DNA of 64,000 nucleotides, from positions 1-64,000 of the forward strand of contig LLCB01000143.1 of NCBI GenBank assembly GCA_001414345.1, read 5' to 3'. This document shows positions 49,198 through 60,999 of this stretch, piece by piece. The translations under genes were made by a program, and so were the position numbers. The notes under the pieces are model-generated. The model worked only from the letters and a program-made list of their open reading frames with translations, searched no databases and was not told the DNA's origin. This stretch comes from Hymenoscyphus infarciens. Taxonomy: Eukaryota; Ascomycota; Leotiomycetes; Helotiales; Helotiaceae. Each line of letters opens with the position of its first letter. Position 1 is the stretch's first letter.

Positions 49198-49229
<32 letters not shown>

Positions 49230-50277
49230 GGGGGGGCTGGTTTTGGGAGGTAAGGGGGGGGCGCGCCCCTTTTATTTTTTTCTTCAATACATACTAACGC
49301 ACATAAAGCATATGAAATAAAAACTTCCAATGTTGGACTAGCATCTTAAGCATAGTTGTTTTATAGTTTTACGATCAGTGGTTGTTAAGGTGTCACGTTG
49401 CGATTTTGGCAGGGTCCTAAATTGTGCTGCCACATTTCTTTTGTGCCACATACTTTGTAAACAAACTAAGTGGTTCTAATTTAAAATAACACGACGTAGA
49501 AAAATTGTAAGCATACATTAAAAAAATAATCGGCAGATGCAGAGGATGCTCGGTAGTTAATATCCACCTTCTACCCAATTTTCATAGCGTTTGCGTTGAG
49601 TTCTACACGTTGCGACCTGTCTTAGGAGGCCTAAATACTGCCACTGATTCTATCTACGAGGTGCCACCTTTGACGATCTCCATATTCCGCTTCAATAATA
49701 GAGAATTCTCAAACTCTCCTTAATCTATTTTGGATCGTGACCTTTCACATTCATATACACCTTATGGTTTATAAAGGTCAATAGTATAGACTTAGAAATC
49801 CTAACAAGTGAACTAATTCCTCTCTCAATACTCTCTCAATAGAACTGGAACAGTAGAAATTGTTCCCTTTTTAATTGAAGGGAACTTTTGACATGAGATA
49901 GAAAGGGATTATAATAGAGATGCTAACAAAACCCGCAGTGCAGAAACTGCCTCAATTAAAGGAACTCAACCCGTTGTAATAAATGATGAAAGCTATTCCG
50001 TGAATGAATTAAAGAAGGTGCCAGGGGTACATCTATAACATAACCAGATTCACCAACCGTTTGCCTCATGAAAACAATTTCCTAGAACATTAAAACCAGC
50101 TCTTCAAACGAATGTGCAACCACAACCTCCTAACAGGAACAGTACAAGCTTACAACATCTACTAAGTCTAACAGCACACAGCCAAATATTTTTTCCGCTA
50201 CGGCATCTCCTTTGCAAAATGAAGGACGAATTAAAGCCTAGCCTTCGGTAAGCAAGCAACGAAGTTTCCAGGCCCCC
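48516..50277. other. intergenic, 1.76 kb, with a homopolymer tract
   Basis: Promoter of the alkyltransferase gene, then low-information sequence. At about 49202-49236 a run of about 28 T is followed by G7, a likely sequencing-difficult or A-tail-derived tract. No gene recognised. Confidence 0.5.
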
Positions 50278-51028
50278 ATGTTCCAAACTCTTGCTAAGAA
50301 TTTTGGGAACTCCCAAAACTTGGTTACTATTAAGGTGGGACAAGGAGGCAAGAAATCAACCTTTAAAATCCACAAAAACATCATCTGCCACTATTCTCGA
50401 TATTTCGCCGCTGCTTTCAATGGAAGCTTCCAAGAAGGCTAGACACAAAATGTTCTACTCAAAGACGTTGATCCTGCTATCTTCACTACATTCTCATGTT
50501 GGCTCTACTCTCAACAAATTGACAAGACAGCCGACGCAATGAAAGACTTCGTTGACTTATGGCTTCTTGGAAGCAGACTTCTTGCTCCTGCCTTCCAGGA
50601 TTACGCCCTTGGATGTTTTGATGAAAAGCGAGTCCTCCAACATAAATGGCCTGCTGCGGACTGCTACAACCGTGCTTGGGACAATACTCTCAAGGGAAGT
50701 CCTCTGCGAAAATGTCTCATGGCTCTTGGTGCAACTGGAGAAGCTACGGTCACGGAAAGCTTTTACGAGGAGATATATAAAGAAGTGCTAGTTGATATGG
50801 ACAAGTATCAGAGACAACACAGAGCCAAGATGGGACTCAAACGGATAGGCAACGAGGTGGAGTTGGAACAACTATATGTCGACGAGGGAGACGTAAGTCA
50901 CGCCTAATCTGTGCCTAATAAAATACTGACATAGTGTTACACAGACTACTAAGTCTATCCTTCGCGAGATTGGTTCTTCGCCCGGCAACAATGTGTTCCC
51001 CAGCCCAGTCCTAAGGGAATTCCGATAA
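50278..51028 (+). pseudogene. BTB/POZ-domain gene with a premature TAG
   Basis: Exon 1 is 50278-50892. The intron 50893-50944 has GTAAGT...CTGAC...ACACAG, and exon 2 is 50945-51028. It encodes 232 residues apart from codon 55. The start reads MFQTLAKNFGNSQN, followed by the BTB pattern FKIHKNIICHYSRYFAAAF, NGSFQEG, then TAG (50440-50442), then TQNVLLKDVDPAIFTTFSCW and LYSQQIDKT. BTB genes usually have Q or E at this site, so CAG-to-TAG is the simplest change, and it is a CpA-to-TpA change as in RIP. Everything downstream stays open and splices well. So the gene is recently broken, or the base is a sequence error. BTB proteins of this fungal type are adaptors of unknown partners. Confidence 0.75.
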
Positions 51029-52278
51029 GAGATACATACTTCCTTCTGGATAGTGGATACTAACCTCCCCGATACTATAGGGGGATGCATTGTAGTATCC
51101 GCTAAGGTTACAAGAATCAGAGGATACCTGGACCATTTTTGGCAATAGTTGGCGTTCAACGAAGCATTCCCAGAGCTTTTTACGGATTTCGGAAAGAGGA
51201 GTACCAACCTCACTGCCGACTTACGTGTTCTGTTGGGAAACCTTATTTTCCTGATAGCAATATCTCATGGTAGTGGATACATAGTAAATGGCAATTCGCT
51301 GCGGCTGCAACTCTTGATTTACTTTACAAAAGTACAGAAATTATGGTCAATCGTGAGACTAACTTCAAGAAACACGCGATACCCCCCTTGCCTTTGCCAG
51401 CAAAAAAAGCCACTATAGTTTCGAGGAACAGTCCACGACTCCACTCTGCAATCACTCCGGCATATTTTAGCTTCAGCTCATTACTCTTCTTTCCTTTCCA
51501 TGACAGGTATACATACCCCGTAAATTGTGCTATCGTAGCAACAAGTACTCTCGATTCTCAAGTCATTCCTCAGCAGTCCGTCCCTTATTCTGCAACCAAA
51601 AAAATATACGGTGAATAACACAACTTAAGTAAACCCTAAGAAGATTACGATAAACTCCAAAAACAGGAACGCAACAAGAGTTTCTATCACAACAAGTATA
51701 AATACTACTCACAAAGGTCGCACGTGGGCCCAAAAAATGCAACAGGCAACTTAAAAGGTAAATATGGCTCTGGCTAGCTAGCACAGAACAACACAGAGAT
51801 GTGACCAGTTCTCGGACCAGAACCGGACCCAGAACCAAGACCAGAACCCAAGCAACAAGAATCATTTCACCATAACTCAGACAACCCAACTTTACCACCT
51901 TCGCATACCAGTCCCTGAAATCTCTCCCACTAGAATTTGCTCTGAACATCAAGGGAAAAAATCGACAACAACCTATCATTCGACAGCAACTTATCCAAGC
52001 AAAACCATTCACAACAACTCTTCCTCCTCAACCACCAAAGGTTAAATTTGCCGTTCATTTCATCTAGCAATCATTTGTTATCGGGTGGAGTCTACAAAAC
52101 GTCGCCCACAACTATCGGACACCATAGAAATAGCGCAGAATGAAGAAAGAAAATATAGCGTTATCTTCGTTGTCCCAATCCTAGAAAGGTATTTATGGTA
52201 AATATTTCGATAACCATGTCATCACTAGTTATTGCGTGAACGACTAGGACCACCTTTTTCGTTGGTGGACCGTGTTGA
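51029..52278. other. 1.25 kb after the BTB gene, possible relic coding sequence
   Basis: On the plus strand 51290-51495 reads like protein in one frame (QFAAAATLDLLYKSTEIM, HAIPPLPLPAKK) and 51149-51290 in another. This may be a decayed extension or neighbour of the BTB gene. No splice chain keeps it open. The rest shows nothing. Confidence 0.35.
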
Positions 52279-52700
52279 GGAGCCGGTAAATCGACGCCCC
52301 CTCCTCACTTAGTACATGGCCTATGCTTTTAGCACACTCTGTAAATCAAGTTCAATACTGCGCTATGTATACATATATATATAAAGGCTATAATTTTCTG
52401 AAGCTTACTTCTATAGTGTAATAATTAAATTTAGCTACTACTATATAATATATCGGTTAGAACTCGGAGTTCGAAGTTAGAAGTTTCTAACCTTAAAGTT
52501 AAGGATAGCGCTATATCTAAGCGTGTTTGTAAGTATGTTACTAGGTGAAAATTCCCTACTAGCTTAACCGGAAAGAGAAGTGGGGGAAGCGCGGATGAAA
52601 ACTTATTTACCGCTTAAATAGGACCTGTATTTACCACTGAAAGTGGTAGAGCGGTGGGTTACGTGATGCTAAACGAGGGGGGCGTCGATTTACCGGCTCC
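52279..52700. mobile_element. MITE-like element, about 420 bp
   Basis: The terminal inverted repeats are gagccggtaaatcgacgccc near 52279-52303 and its complement gggcgtcgatttaccggctc near 52679-52699, about 25 bp and nearly perfect. The interior is AT-rich in its first half with no coding frame. No target duplication was obvious. Confidence 0.65.
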
Positions 52701-53165
52701 CACCGAGTTGCTAACTAACTTTCAGCATTTGAGCATTCTCTACGCTATTTGCTCGGCGTTCGACTCTTTGATGCCTCTTAAATTTCCAGGTTACGAAAAA
52801 TAGCAAACTTTTTTTGTTCACCAAAGAGCGGTACTTGAAAACACCTACTATCCAGGAAGTCACCTCTCATTTCACATCTCGCCAACCAACTAGCCATTAA
52901 GGAAGGAGACCAAAAGATACCAATTATGTGAAACAGTGTCGAATAATTGTTTCAATTACTCCAAAGATTTAGCACAAGTTATCTCATTAACCTAAATTAA
53001 CTCAAACAATGAGAATCAATTTTTCGAGAACAACTCGCATAATAAGACAGAAGGCCGCCAGAAAATTATTTATCATTTGCAAAGCTTGGGTATCTCTCTA
53101 AACATACAGTAAAACCCCCAACCCCCTCCATTTCCGACCGCCGTTTAAAAATACAACCAGAACTA
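52701..53165. other. intergenic, nothing recognised
   Basis: Separates the MITE-like element from the 3' end of the membrane-protein gene. No repeat or frame of note. Confidence 0.4.
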
Positions 53166-54845
53166 CTACGCCTTTCCCAAGCCTAACTCGAGATCCCTGT
53201 CCTCGGGGCTGTAGGGAGGAAGAGTGTTCGAATTCTCGCAGAAGAGATTACGCAACTCAATAACGCCCTGGGGGTCAAATTTGTTGAACCAGTCGGGGTC
53301 CACGACCCCCTTATTTTTCATCGCCTTCTCTAGAATCTCAGCCATCTCCCGCTCACGGTAAAGAAAGCCGGCAACTTTATCACGCCCACTCCCAGTCAAT
53401 CCGGGCAACTTCAGGAGAGACACAATCTCGTCGTCCGTCCATTTGGGGCTTTTTAGGACTAAGAACTCCAGTCCTTTAGGGCCATTGATCGAATCGACGA
53501 TGGTGCTTCGAAGTTGCTCAATTGTCGTCATGCTGCGAACTAGAGTGCGCTCCCGTCGTATTACCAGGAATATGACTCTGTGTTTTAGTTAGCATGCGTT
53601 GCAATTTAGCACTTCCTTCTTCTTTGGGAAATTGTGCCAAAAAATAAGGATAAAAATGAGAAATTGTGCAAACAGTTAGGATAATTGAGAAATACTTGAT
53701 CGTACTTACCCAGTGAAGAAAGTGGCAGCGACGGTTGTGAGCTGTCTCGCCCAGAAAGTCGCTTGAATCCAGGAAGTACGGCCTCGAAATAACAAAATGG
53801 GTTCCATCTCCATCCAGAACAGAGGAACTGAGTTCGCTGCGGCAAAGGCAAACATCAAAAAACTTGCGACAAGGTCAAAGCTTGAGCAAAGTTGACGTAG
53901 TCTGGGAAAACATAGCGAGATGCTAGCGGGGTATAAACTCGTAGGGGAGATACTAGAGACGGAGATGCGGGAGGTGGGGGAAGGCAGAAAAGGGCGAATT
54001 GTCAGGTTGACGCAACACCAGGCACTAACAAGTATCCTCTGTACCACAAGTAAGCAAAAATCCAAACGGCAATTCGGGAAGTTGTTTGATACTCACCGAT
54101 ATCGGGAAAAACTCAGTGACAAAATAAGTTTGAACTTTATCTGCCCATTCTTCACTTCCTACCAAAATGTGTATTGTTCCGATCAACATGCCTGATATAC
54201 ACACAATCGTCGTGGCGTAGAGATAAAATGCTTGTTCGACTTCGACTTTTGGATCAAGAGTACCCAGAAATCTTCTTAGCGTAGAAATGTCCAGCGGATC
54301 CCACTTTGCAAAGGGATCCCACTTCGTAAAGGCCATGAACCTGAGAAGTAATCGGAATAGATGTTGGGAGCTAGATAAAACATTGGTCAACCTTGACCCC
54401 TCATACATACACCATGATGAACTTACACAGCCGAATACAAAATCACAGCCGGGCATAACAGTGACATGTTTTGACAGGATAACCCCTCCGTAAAAAGAAA
54501 GCCGCCAACTAGGGTTGTCGAATAGAACGCAAGATAGATGGCCATGGTGACGTCCTGAACTGTTGACACTATGTCAAGTAGAATCCCGAAAAGAATATCG
54601 TGGACGAGTAGCCGCAGCCCAGAGCACACAATCGAAATCGAGGTCATGAAGGCCAGAGTGAAAAAGCGACCTGGGTGAGTTTCAAAGGCATGATGGATCT
54701 CTCTTGGTGCCGTGAGGAGATAAATGGCAAAAACAATATGGAAAGCATGGTAGAAGTGGAATGAGACTGTGCCATAGGCAATCCGACTTTTCGGTTGTCG
54801 AGACCCGTCTTCCCCTTGATTCCAAACGAGAGGAGGGCCAGCCAT
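53166..54845 (-). CDS. multi-span membrane protein of unknown function, four exons
   Basis: Exons: 54845-54427, 54340-54097, 54038-53710 and 53577-53166. The introns (86, 58, 132 bp) have GTAAGT or GTGAGT donors and CAG acceptors. All junctions keep frame and give 467 residues. An in-frame ATG at 54995 would add 50. About seven to eight hydrophobic spans are visible, for example FYHAFHIVFAIYLLTA, MAIYLAFYSTTLVGGFLF, FYLYATTIVCISGMLIG and, across the last junction, TTVAATFFTGVIFLVI. The last exon adds a hydrophilic, likely cytosolic tail of about 130 residues ending in an acidic stretch. A short tandem duplication gives KWDPFAKWDPLD. I do not recognise the family. It is divergent from the TRM2 gene, with about 715 bp between starts. 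Confidence 0.75.
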
Positions 54846-55560
54846 TTTGATTGCTTTCCGTCGTTGTGCCAAATTGAATGGAACATTCGCTGGAAGGAAA
54901 AGTTCATTTACCGAAGTTTGGAGAATTCCATTTGTAAGGGGAGAGAACGTTGGACAACCGACGAGACTAGGTCGGGATATCGGTCGATACATCAACGAAG
55001 GAAGTCACAACTGTCATGACTTACTCTACGAGTGAGTACCTACCTACCTACCTGCAGTACCCAGACACTGCACTGTGGAAAGGGCAGACGAGCTGCTTCT
55101 TCCCCTTTTGGCCACCCGAAGACAGGGACTGATCAGTCTTGGGGGGAAAAGGGCGCGGCTAAAAGCAAGCAGGACGAATTCGGATCCGACAATCCACGTT
55201 GCAGACGGGGAGATATTTCTGCGACATTTATATCTCTCTCTTTCAAACACGGCACTTACAAATGAGAGGTTGATGCGTGTAGTGTTTATATTGAAGAGAA
55301 ATGAAGTATAGACGCAGGTGTGGCTACTGAAGTTTGGTTCGTTGGCTGGTAGAGCTGCAGTCGAAACTTGGGAAGAGGCCTTCAGTGGAGTGGTGAGAAT
55401 TGCGGCGCTGGTGATTTGCCGAAGACCCCTGCCCTAGCGCGCTGATCAAAAAAAGTTCAGTAGACTCACTAAATTTTGGTGTGAATTTCGAGTATCCCGT
55501 CATAATATCTCTCTCTCCCGCTGACGTCCATTCTTTTGTCCGCCATCTCTCAAAATCTCA
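54846..55560. promoter_or_regulatory. divergent promoter region, membrane-protein gene and TRM2
   Basis: A 715-bp interval between two divergent starts. Small plus frames (54795-55311) are not supported. The approach to TRM2 is pyrimidine-rich (55500-55556), as usual for fungal leaders. No specific binding site can be claimed. Confidence 0.4.
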
Positions 55561-57414
55561 ATGTTAAAGTGCTCAAGACGACTTCTCCAATCGATATCCT
55601 ACTACCAACCGCGAATACCGACACACATTCCTGCGCCGGCTAGACGGCCCTTCAAATTCGTTGCAATGGATTCTGGTCAGCCCCGAGGTCAGGATAGGAA
55701 ACGACCAAATCAGGGAGGACGAGGCTCGAAACGACAGAAGACCCGAAAGGAGAAGCCGGTCAAGGAGGGTTCGAATGACGAGGTGCTTCTTGCAGATGTG
55801 CGCGCCTTGTTTGCGGCTCAGAAGCTTTCGGATGCCACACCAGCAATCGAAATCGATTCGTTTCCTACCACCGCAGATTCGAAAACACCGAATTCCGAGA
55901 CACCTGCAGAAAACGGGGACTTGGGGGTAGCAGTCGCTGGAATTGGGGAGCAATTGCTGCTGCCAACACCATTTACAGAGATAGAGGTCAAGGTTTTGGA
56001 ACTTTCCTCGACTGGAGATGGACTCGCACAACAGGATGGCTCGAACCAAATATATGTGGTGCCTTTCACTTCGCCAGGAGATGTGGTCAAAATCAAGGTC
56101 ATTAAACATTTCGAGAAGGAGCATTATTCTATTTGTGATTTCATATCTGTGGTTACACCAGGTCCACTCCGAGACGACAGTCGCATTAATTGCAAATATT
56201 TCAGCAAATGTTCCGGCTGCCAATTTCAGATGATGGATTATTCAGCTCAATTGGCACACAAGAGAACTATTGTCGAAAAGGCGTACAAGAACTTTTCACA
56301 GTTACCCCCGGAACTTGTGCCAGTTATTGAGAACACCATTGGAAGCCCTCTACAATATGGATATCGTACAAAACTTACACCACATTTTGATGGACCTCCG
56401 GGTTACAATAGCAGAGCTGCTAGGAAAGAAGGCAACCGACCTCAGTTCACAGAGGTGCCAAATATTGGATTCATGCTCAAGGGGCAACGCAAAACCTTGG
56501 ATATTGAGGATTGTCCGATTGGTACGGATGCTGTGAGGATGGGAATGAAAAGGGAAAGGCTCAATGTCGCCAAGAATTTGGATAAGTATAAAAAAGGCGC
56601 GACCATTTTACTACGAGAAAGTACAGAACGTGTACCAAAGGACGACAAGAAAGCAGTCGAGTTGGCTGAAGACACCATCAAAGTCGAAGGAACAAATCAT
56701 ACCGACTTGAAGACGTGTATTACTGACAACAACGCCCAATCAACGGAATATATCGATGATTTTGTCTTCACCAATACCGCCGGAGCTTTCTTCCAAAATA
56801 ACAATTCTATACTTCCAGTATTTACTCAATACATCCGGGATCACATTCTACCACCAGCAAACCCAAATGCTCCGGCAATCAAATATTTCATTGATGCCTA
56901 CTCTGGATCAGGTCTCTTCACAATCACACTCTCCTCACTTTTCACAACTTCAATCGGCATCGATATCGCCGAGTCCTCAATCATTTCCGCAAGAGAAAAT
57001 GCAGCTCTCAACAAACTCCCACCTTCGCAATGTACATTCATCGCAGCAGATGCCCCACAACTCTTCAAGTCTGTTGAATATCCCAACGATGAAACTGTTG
57101 TTGTTCTAGATCCACCGCGAAAAGGATGCGATGAGAGTTTTCTCAATCAGCTCCTCAAATTCGCACCGAGAAGAGTTGTTTATGTGAGTTGCAACGTACA
57201 TACACAGGCTAGGGATGTTGGGGTTCTGGTTAGGGGGGTTTCGGGTGTTAAGACGAGATATGAGATTGAGACTCTAAGGGGTTTCGATTTCTTCCCTCAG
57301 ACTGGGCATGTTGAGGGTGTGGCTGTCTTGAACCGGGTCGAGGAGAGTAAGGATGAAAAAGTGAAGGAGGAGACAGTTGATATGGCTGAGGAACCAATGG
57401 TGACCTCATCCTGA
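55561..57414 (+). CDS. TRM2: tRNA (uracil-5-)-methyltransferase, TRM2/TrmA-RumA family
   Basis: One intact exon of 617 residues. It makes 5-methyluridine at position 54 of tRNA using SAM. From N to C: a possible mitochondrial presequence (residues 1-35, rich in R and S); a basic nuclear-type stretch; a TRAM-like domain (about 138-195, GDGLAQQDG...VVPFTSPGDVVKIKVI); a Cys cluster CKYFSKCSGC (about 210-219) matching the iron-sulfur ligands of RumA; the motif GAFFQNN; a SAM-binding loop DAYSGSGLF (about 444); DPPRKGC (about 517); and the catalytic VSCN with the nucleophilic cysteine near 544. A second start at methionine 36 (55666) would omit the presequence, allowing dual targeting. Yeast Trm2 has also been reported to have nuclease activity. 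Confidence 0.93.
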   Translation: MLKCSRRLLQSISYYQPRIPTHIPAPARRPFKFVAMDSGQPRGQDRKRPNQGGRGSKRQKTRKEKPVKEGSNDEVLLADVRALFAAQKLSDATPAIEIDSFPTTADSKTPNSETPAENGDLGVAVAGIGEQLLLPTPFTEIEVKVLELSSTGDGLAQQDGSNQIYVVPFTSPGDVVKIKVIKHFEKEHYSICDFISVVTPGPLRDDSRINCKYFSKCSGCQFQMMDYSAQLAHKRTIVEKAYKNFSQLPPELVPVIENTIGSPLQYGYRTKLTPHFDGPPGYNSRAARKEGNRPQFTEVPNIGFMLKGQRKTLDIEDCPIGTDAVRMGMKRERLNVAKNLDKYKKGATILLRESTERVPKDDKKAVELAEDTIKVEGTNHTDLKTCITDNNAQSTEYIDDFVFTNTAGAFFQNNNSILPVFTQYIRDHILPPANPNAPAIKYFIDAYSGSGLFTITLSSLFTTSIGIDIAESSIISARENAALNKLPPSQCTFIAADAPQLFKSVEYPNDETVVVLDPPRKGCDESFLNQLLKFAPRRVVYVSCNVHTQARDVGVLVRGVSGVKTRYEIETLRGFDFFPQTGHVEGVAVLNRVEESKDEKVKEETVDMAEEPMVTSS

Positions 57415-60400
57415 ATATCTCGAGTTGGAGCTCCCAGGTTTCAGCAAGAACTGGAAGGTGGGCTCTGCTGAATGCCGCCTACAAAGGTACGGAACACAGT
57501 TATGGTGCCCAAATATAAATTCACATTTGATACCCCAAGCTATGTATTTGATTTTGCAACACGCCATTGAGAATTTTTTGGTTTCTTGTTTGACTGGCAC
57601 GTGATCTTCATTTGGCCCCCAAATTTGATGCTGGGTTACCCGACATTCGCTGGATTACTGGGTAACTGTTGGCTTACTTGGAAAATCTTTTTGGGGGCCA
57701 AAAAGCGGTTGGCTTACCCCGTCTTTGTTAGCTCACTGGTTGAGTCAAAATCCGAAAGTTTCCTCGAGTTGGATTTGTCGCTGTTGTTAGTGCAACCATC
57801 ATGAAGATCCTTTTTCTCCTTGAGTTCAGGCGCGTTGAAGGACATATCCAGCAACACTCCTCGATCGCACGGGAAGTCCCAAAATTGAGGATATTGAACT
57901 TCCTATGCCTGGAGTCCTAGGACGTGAGTTCCCAGATCGGATCCGTCTTTTTTGTCACTCGATATTTTCTTCATAAGCTAGTCACGCTGAACGATCATCC
58001 CTTCTTTCTTATCTTCCTTCACCAGGGGGTGTCAGAACTCGTGGGCCGGCGATTTCCCACCAAATTATATGCTAAGAATGCCACAAAGAACAATATTAAA
58101 AAAAACAAACTAGGCAGGCCTAGAGAGTAGAGTGTATTCAAGGACACTGTTGCTTTAGAGTTCTAATAACAAGTTGTAGTGTTAAGGAAAGTAAGTTACA
58201 ACTTGTTGATTTTTGGTGGGCTTTTGGCGACTGGCTCACGAGTTCGGACACCCCCTGGTGCTTATTATCTATCTCGTGCCTGTACTTCCCCACTATCAAC
58301 TCAACCTAGGTCCCAAGGTCGTACCACTTGTATCGCAAAGAGTAGAATCCAAAGACAGTCAAACGTTACTTCAAACCCTCTCTAAAAATACCCAAGGTTC
58401 AACTCCCTCTGGATTTCAGATCATGAAACGAAGGGGGATAAGATTGCGGGAGGCTTATGGATCGCAATCCTTCATCCTGTGTATTTCGTGATGTATGTAT
58501 CTACCGTTCGTAATTAAAACCCCGCCTCCGCCTCCGCATTGCAGATAAGCAAATCATACCCAACCCCCCCTTCTTCGTCTCTTCTTCTGGTACGTACTTG
58601 GGTAGCATCACGTTTTTCTCACGTTATACAAATGACATGGTTCATCTTCTCTTTCCTGATTTTCAGGTTGGGTCGCAAATTCAAGGCTTCAAAAGGCGAT
58701 CTGATCCGGGTTCTCTCTCCCCGTTTCCTGACATGGATATTCATGTATTGGGGTTCAAGAAATGCATTCCCGCCTTACCGTGCTCAGCAACCCAACAGTA
58801 CAACCCCAAATTCTGCAGGCGTGCGAACAACAAAGCAGAGGTTCGCAAACTTGTTCGTGCATTGCATTCCATCAAATTTGGAAGGGAACAGGTGGATGTT
58901 GTTCGCCTTGGGACTTGCATGCAGAATGTGTTTGTGTGTGTTACTTTGGGTTCTCTTGTTCAACCGTTCATGTAAGGAGAAAAAGTTCACTCTGTATGGA
59001 GGAAAATGGAGGAACGGAGAAGAGATGCGGACCTATCTTTTTTAGTTACGGGTTAGGGTTTTCTACTCGGTGTTCTTGAGGGGAAGGAGTTGGGAGGACG
59101 AAGTAAATGAGGGCTTTCTGGGAAGAGAGTTGGACTTGATCGATGCTACACCATGGAGGGGTTTGTGTATCGCGGTTTTCTATGAGGTTATGGCGGTTTG
59201 AAATGAGGAGATTGGAAAACTTGATTTTCCTAAAATGTCGGAAGATGATTTACGAGATGTGATGTAATACAAAATTACGATTGATTTCGAAGTAATTATT
59301 TGTTTCTTTGAGATCTATCAGACGCGCGGGAACCGCGGGAATCGGAGGCAAACACCTCAACCGCAATAAGCACTGAGCCATATTCCTATCATCTCGCCGA
59401 ATAGCCATTTAATTAAATTAACTCCCTTTTTATGTGTTCCTTGTTTGCGCCTCGAACAAACAAAAATACTGATCCCCATCCCATCGGAAGATGAGTAAAA
59501 AGTGACGAGATGAAGCGAAATCAGGATTCTGGGGAAAAGGCCTCATTTAAAAAAGTAAGGGGAGATATTCCGGAATAACATCGTCATTTATTACACAGTG
59601 CTGTTTCAGTTCCCCCGAGCGAGAAAAGGAACCTTGGTTGCTCCAAGTCTGTAATCTTTCCGCCATCTTATTTTCCGCTTCATCATACTGTAGAGAAATC
59701 ATATCTTGTTTTTGATAAGATCTAGACTCGAGACAAGGGCCGGGAAAGTCTCCGGACTCGCTCGTGGGGGTTTGGAAGGCCCGTGGGAGGTGATCATGGG
59801 AAGTGATGCCCCACGTTCGAACGAATCCATCCTTTGACCAAGTCACACTTTTCCATTTAGCACATGCCTCCCCCCACGAGTGAAATTCATGACTTGGTCC
59901 TACGAACTCAACCGCGAAAAACCCCATCACATGCTTCTCGCGAACAAATAAAATCCCGTCGCCACACACAAAGTCTACCAGTACAGTAGGGCATTCCACC
60001 TCCTTCAAAACGTGCCCAGACTAAACGGTCTGATACTTCCCGCTACAACCTTCACTCGAGTAAGTTGGGACGTTTAGGAACTAAGTCATGAGAAGAATGC
60101 GGGGGTCAGTTCGAGTAAGTGAAACTCAAAGCTCGGACCGGTCAAAACAGGACGGCACCACGACGGGGAGAAATCGGGTTCTTCTCTTTCTTGAGGTTGG
60201 TTGGCGGCATAAACCTCGTTTTCTCATGATGTGATGAGAATAAATCCGCGCAATCAATAATGCAGAAGAAAAAGAGAAGAGCAAAAACCCAGAAAAGCAG
60301 TTCCAAGGCTTAGTTTTCTTTTAAACAGAGGGCCTCGGCCCCTCGTATGCTAAAAAAAGAAGACGTGGAACGTAACGTACCGTCTAGAAATAAAACAACC

Positions 60401-60999
60401 AACACACACACGAGAGCCTAGAGCCTCCTTGGGAGTCATTCGCATCGCATCGCACTCGCCCCCCAAAAAAACACGAGACGAGCAAGCGTAGGCTGAACTC
60501 ACTCAGCCGACAAGCATACCCCATACATACATACCCCATATCCATCTCTATCCATCTCTCAACACGAGGCAAAAAGGCAAAATCAACCCACGAAGGGAAA
60601 GTTTCGTTGCCTAGGGAAAAAATCCCAGATTGGCAGGTTGTCAGTTCTAAATCAAGACATCTGTTGCCCTCGCGATTCTGATTCTGTCAGGTTAAAAAAA
60701 AAGGGTTTGTTTGAGCTTATTCTCCTTTCCTTCTTCGATCGACGGGCCCTAACATCCGCCGGCCGGACAACCGTAAGGCCCTAGAGGGTCCATCCACCGC
60801 TCCCGCTACAACACATATCCGCTCCATTAGAGGACCTGTAAATTCTTATTCACCGCACCGCATCGCATCGCACAGCGAGAGGTTGTGTTTCCCACATCTG
60901 TAATTGGCCAGGATTCGAAACGGCGGTGAATACCATAACTCACCCCCCATCCCATCTAGCGAAATCTCACCCCCACCCACCACGAGAGATAGACCAATT
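57415..60999. other. 3.6 kb without a convincing gene
   Basis: Near 57611-57704 a short inverted repeat occurs (tttggcccccaaattt and aatctttttgggggccaaaa), spanning about 95 bp; possibly a small fold-back. Overlapping plus frames at 58539-59079 and a minus frame at 59547-60008 (153 residues, protein-like in part) lack domains and partner exons. I see no RNA gene. The region at about 60400-60900 has CA and GCATC short repeats. Confidence 0.4.

Noticed and set aside
49198..49260. Poly-T/poly-G run as a transposon tail
   Set aside because: No retroposed sequence or target duplication beside it; could equally be slippage or assembly noise.
55573..56223. Minus-strand 216-codon frame
   Set aside because: It lies wholly inside the TRM2 gene on the opposite strand and reads as its shadow.
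58230..58400. Possible RNA gene
   Set aside because: No cloverleaf, no A/B box pair and no conserved rRNA or snRNA motif could be found.
58539..59079. Three overlapping plus-strand frames of 105-168 codons
   Set aside because: None has a domain, signal peptide or splice partner; overlapping frames suggest chance.
59547..60008. Minus-strand 153-codon frame
   Set aside because: Partly protein-like but without domain, splice signals or neighbours to support it; left as unproven.
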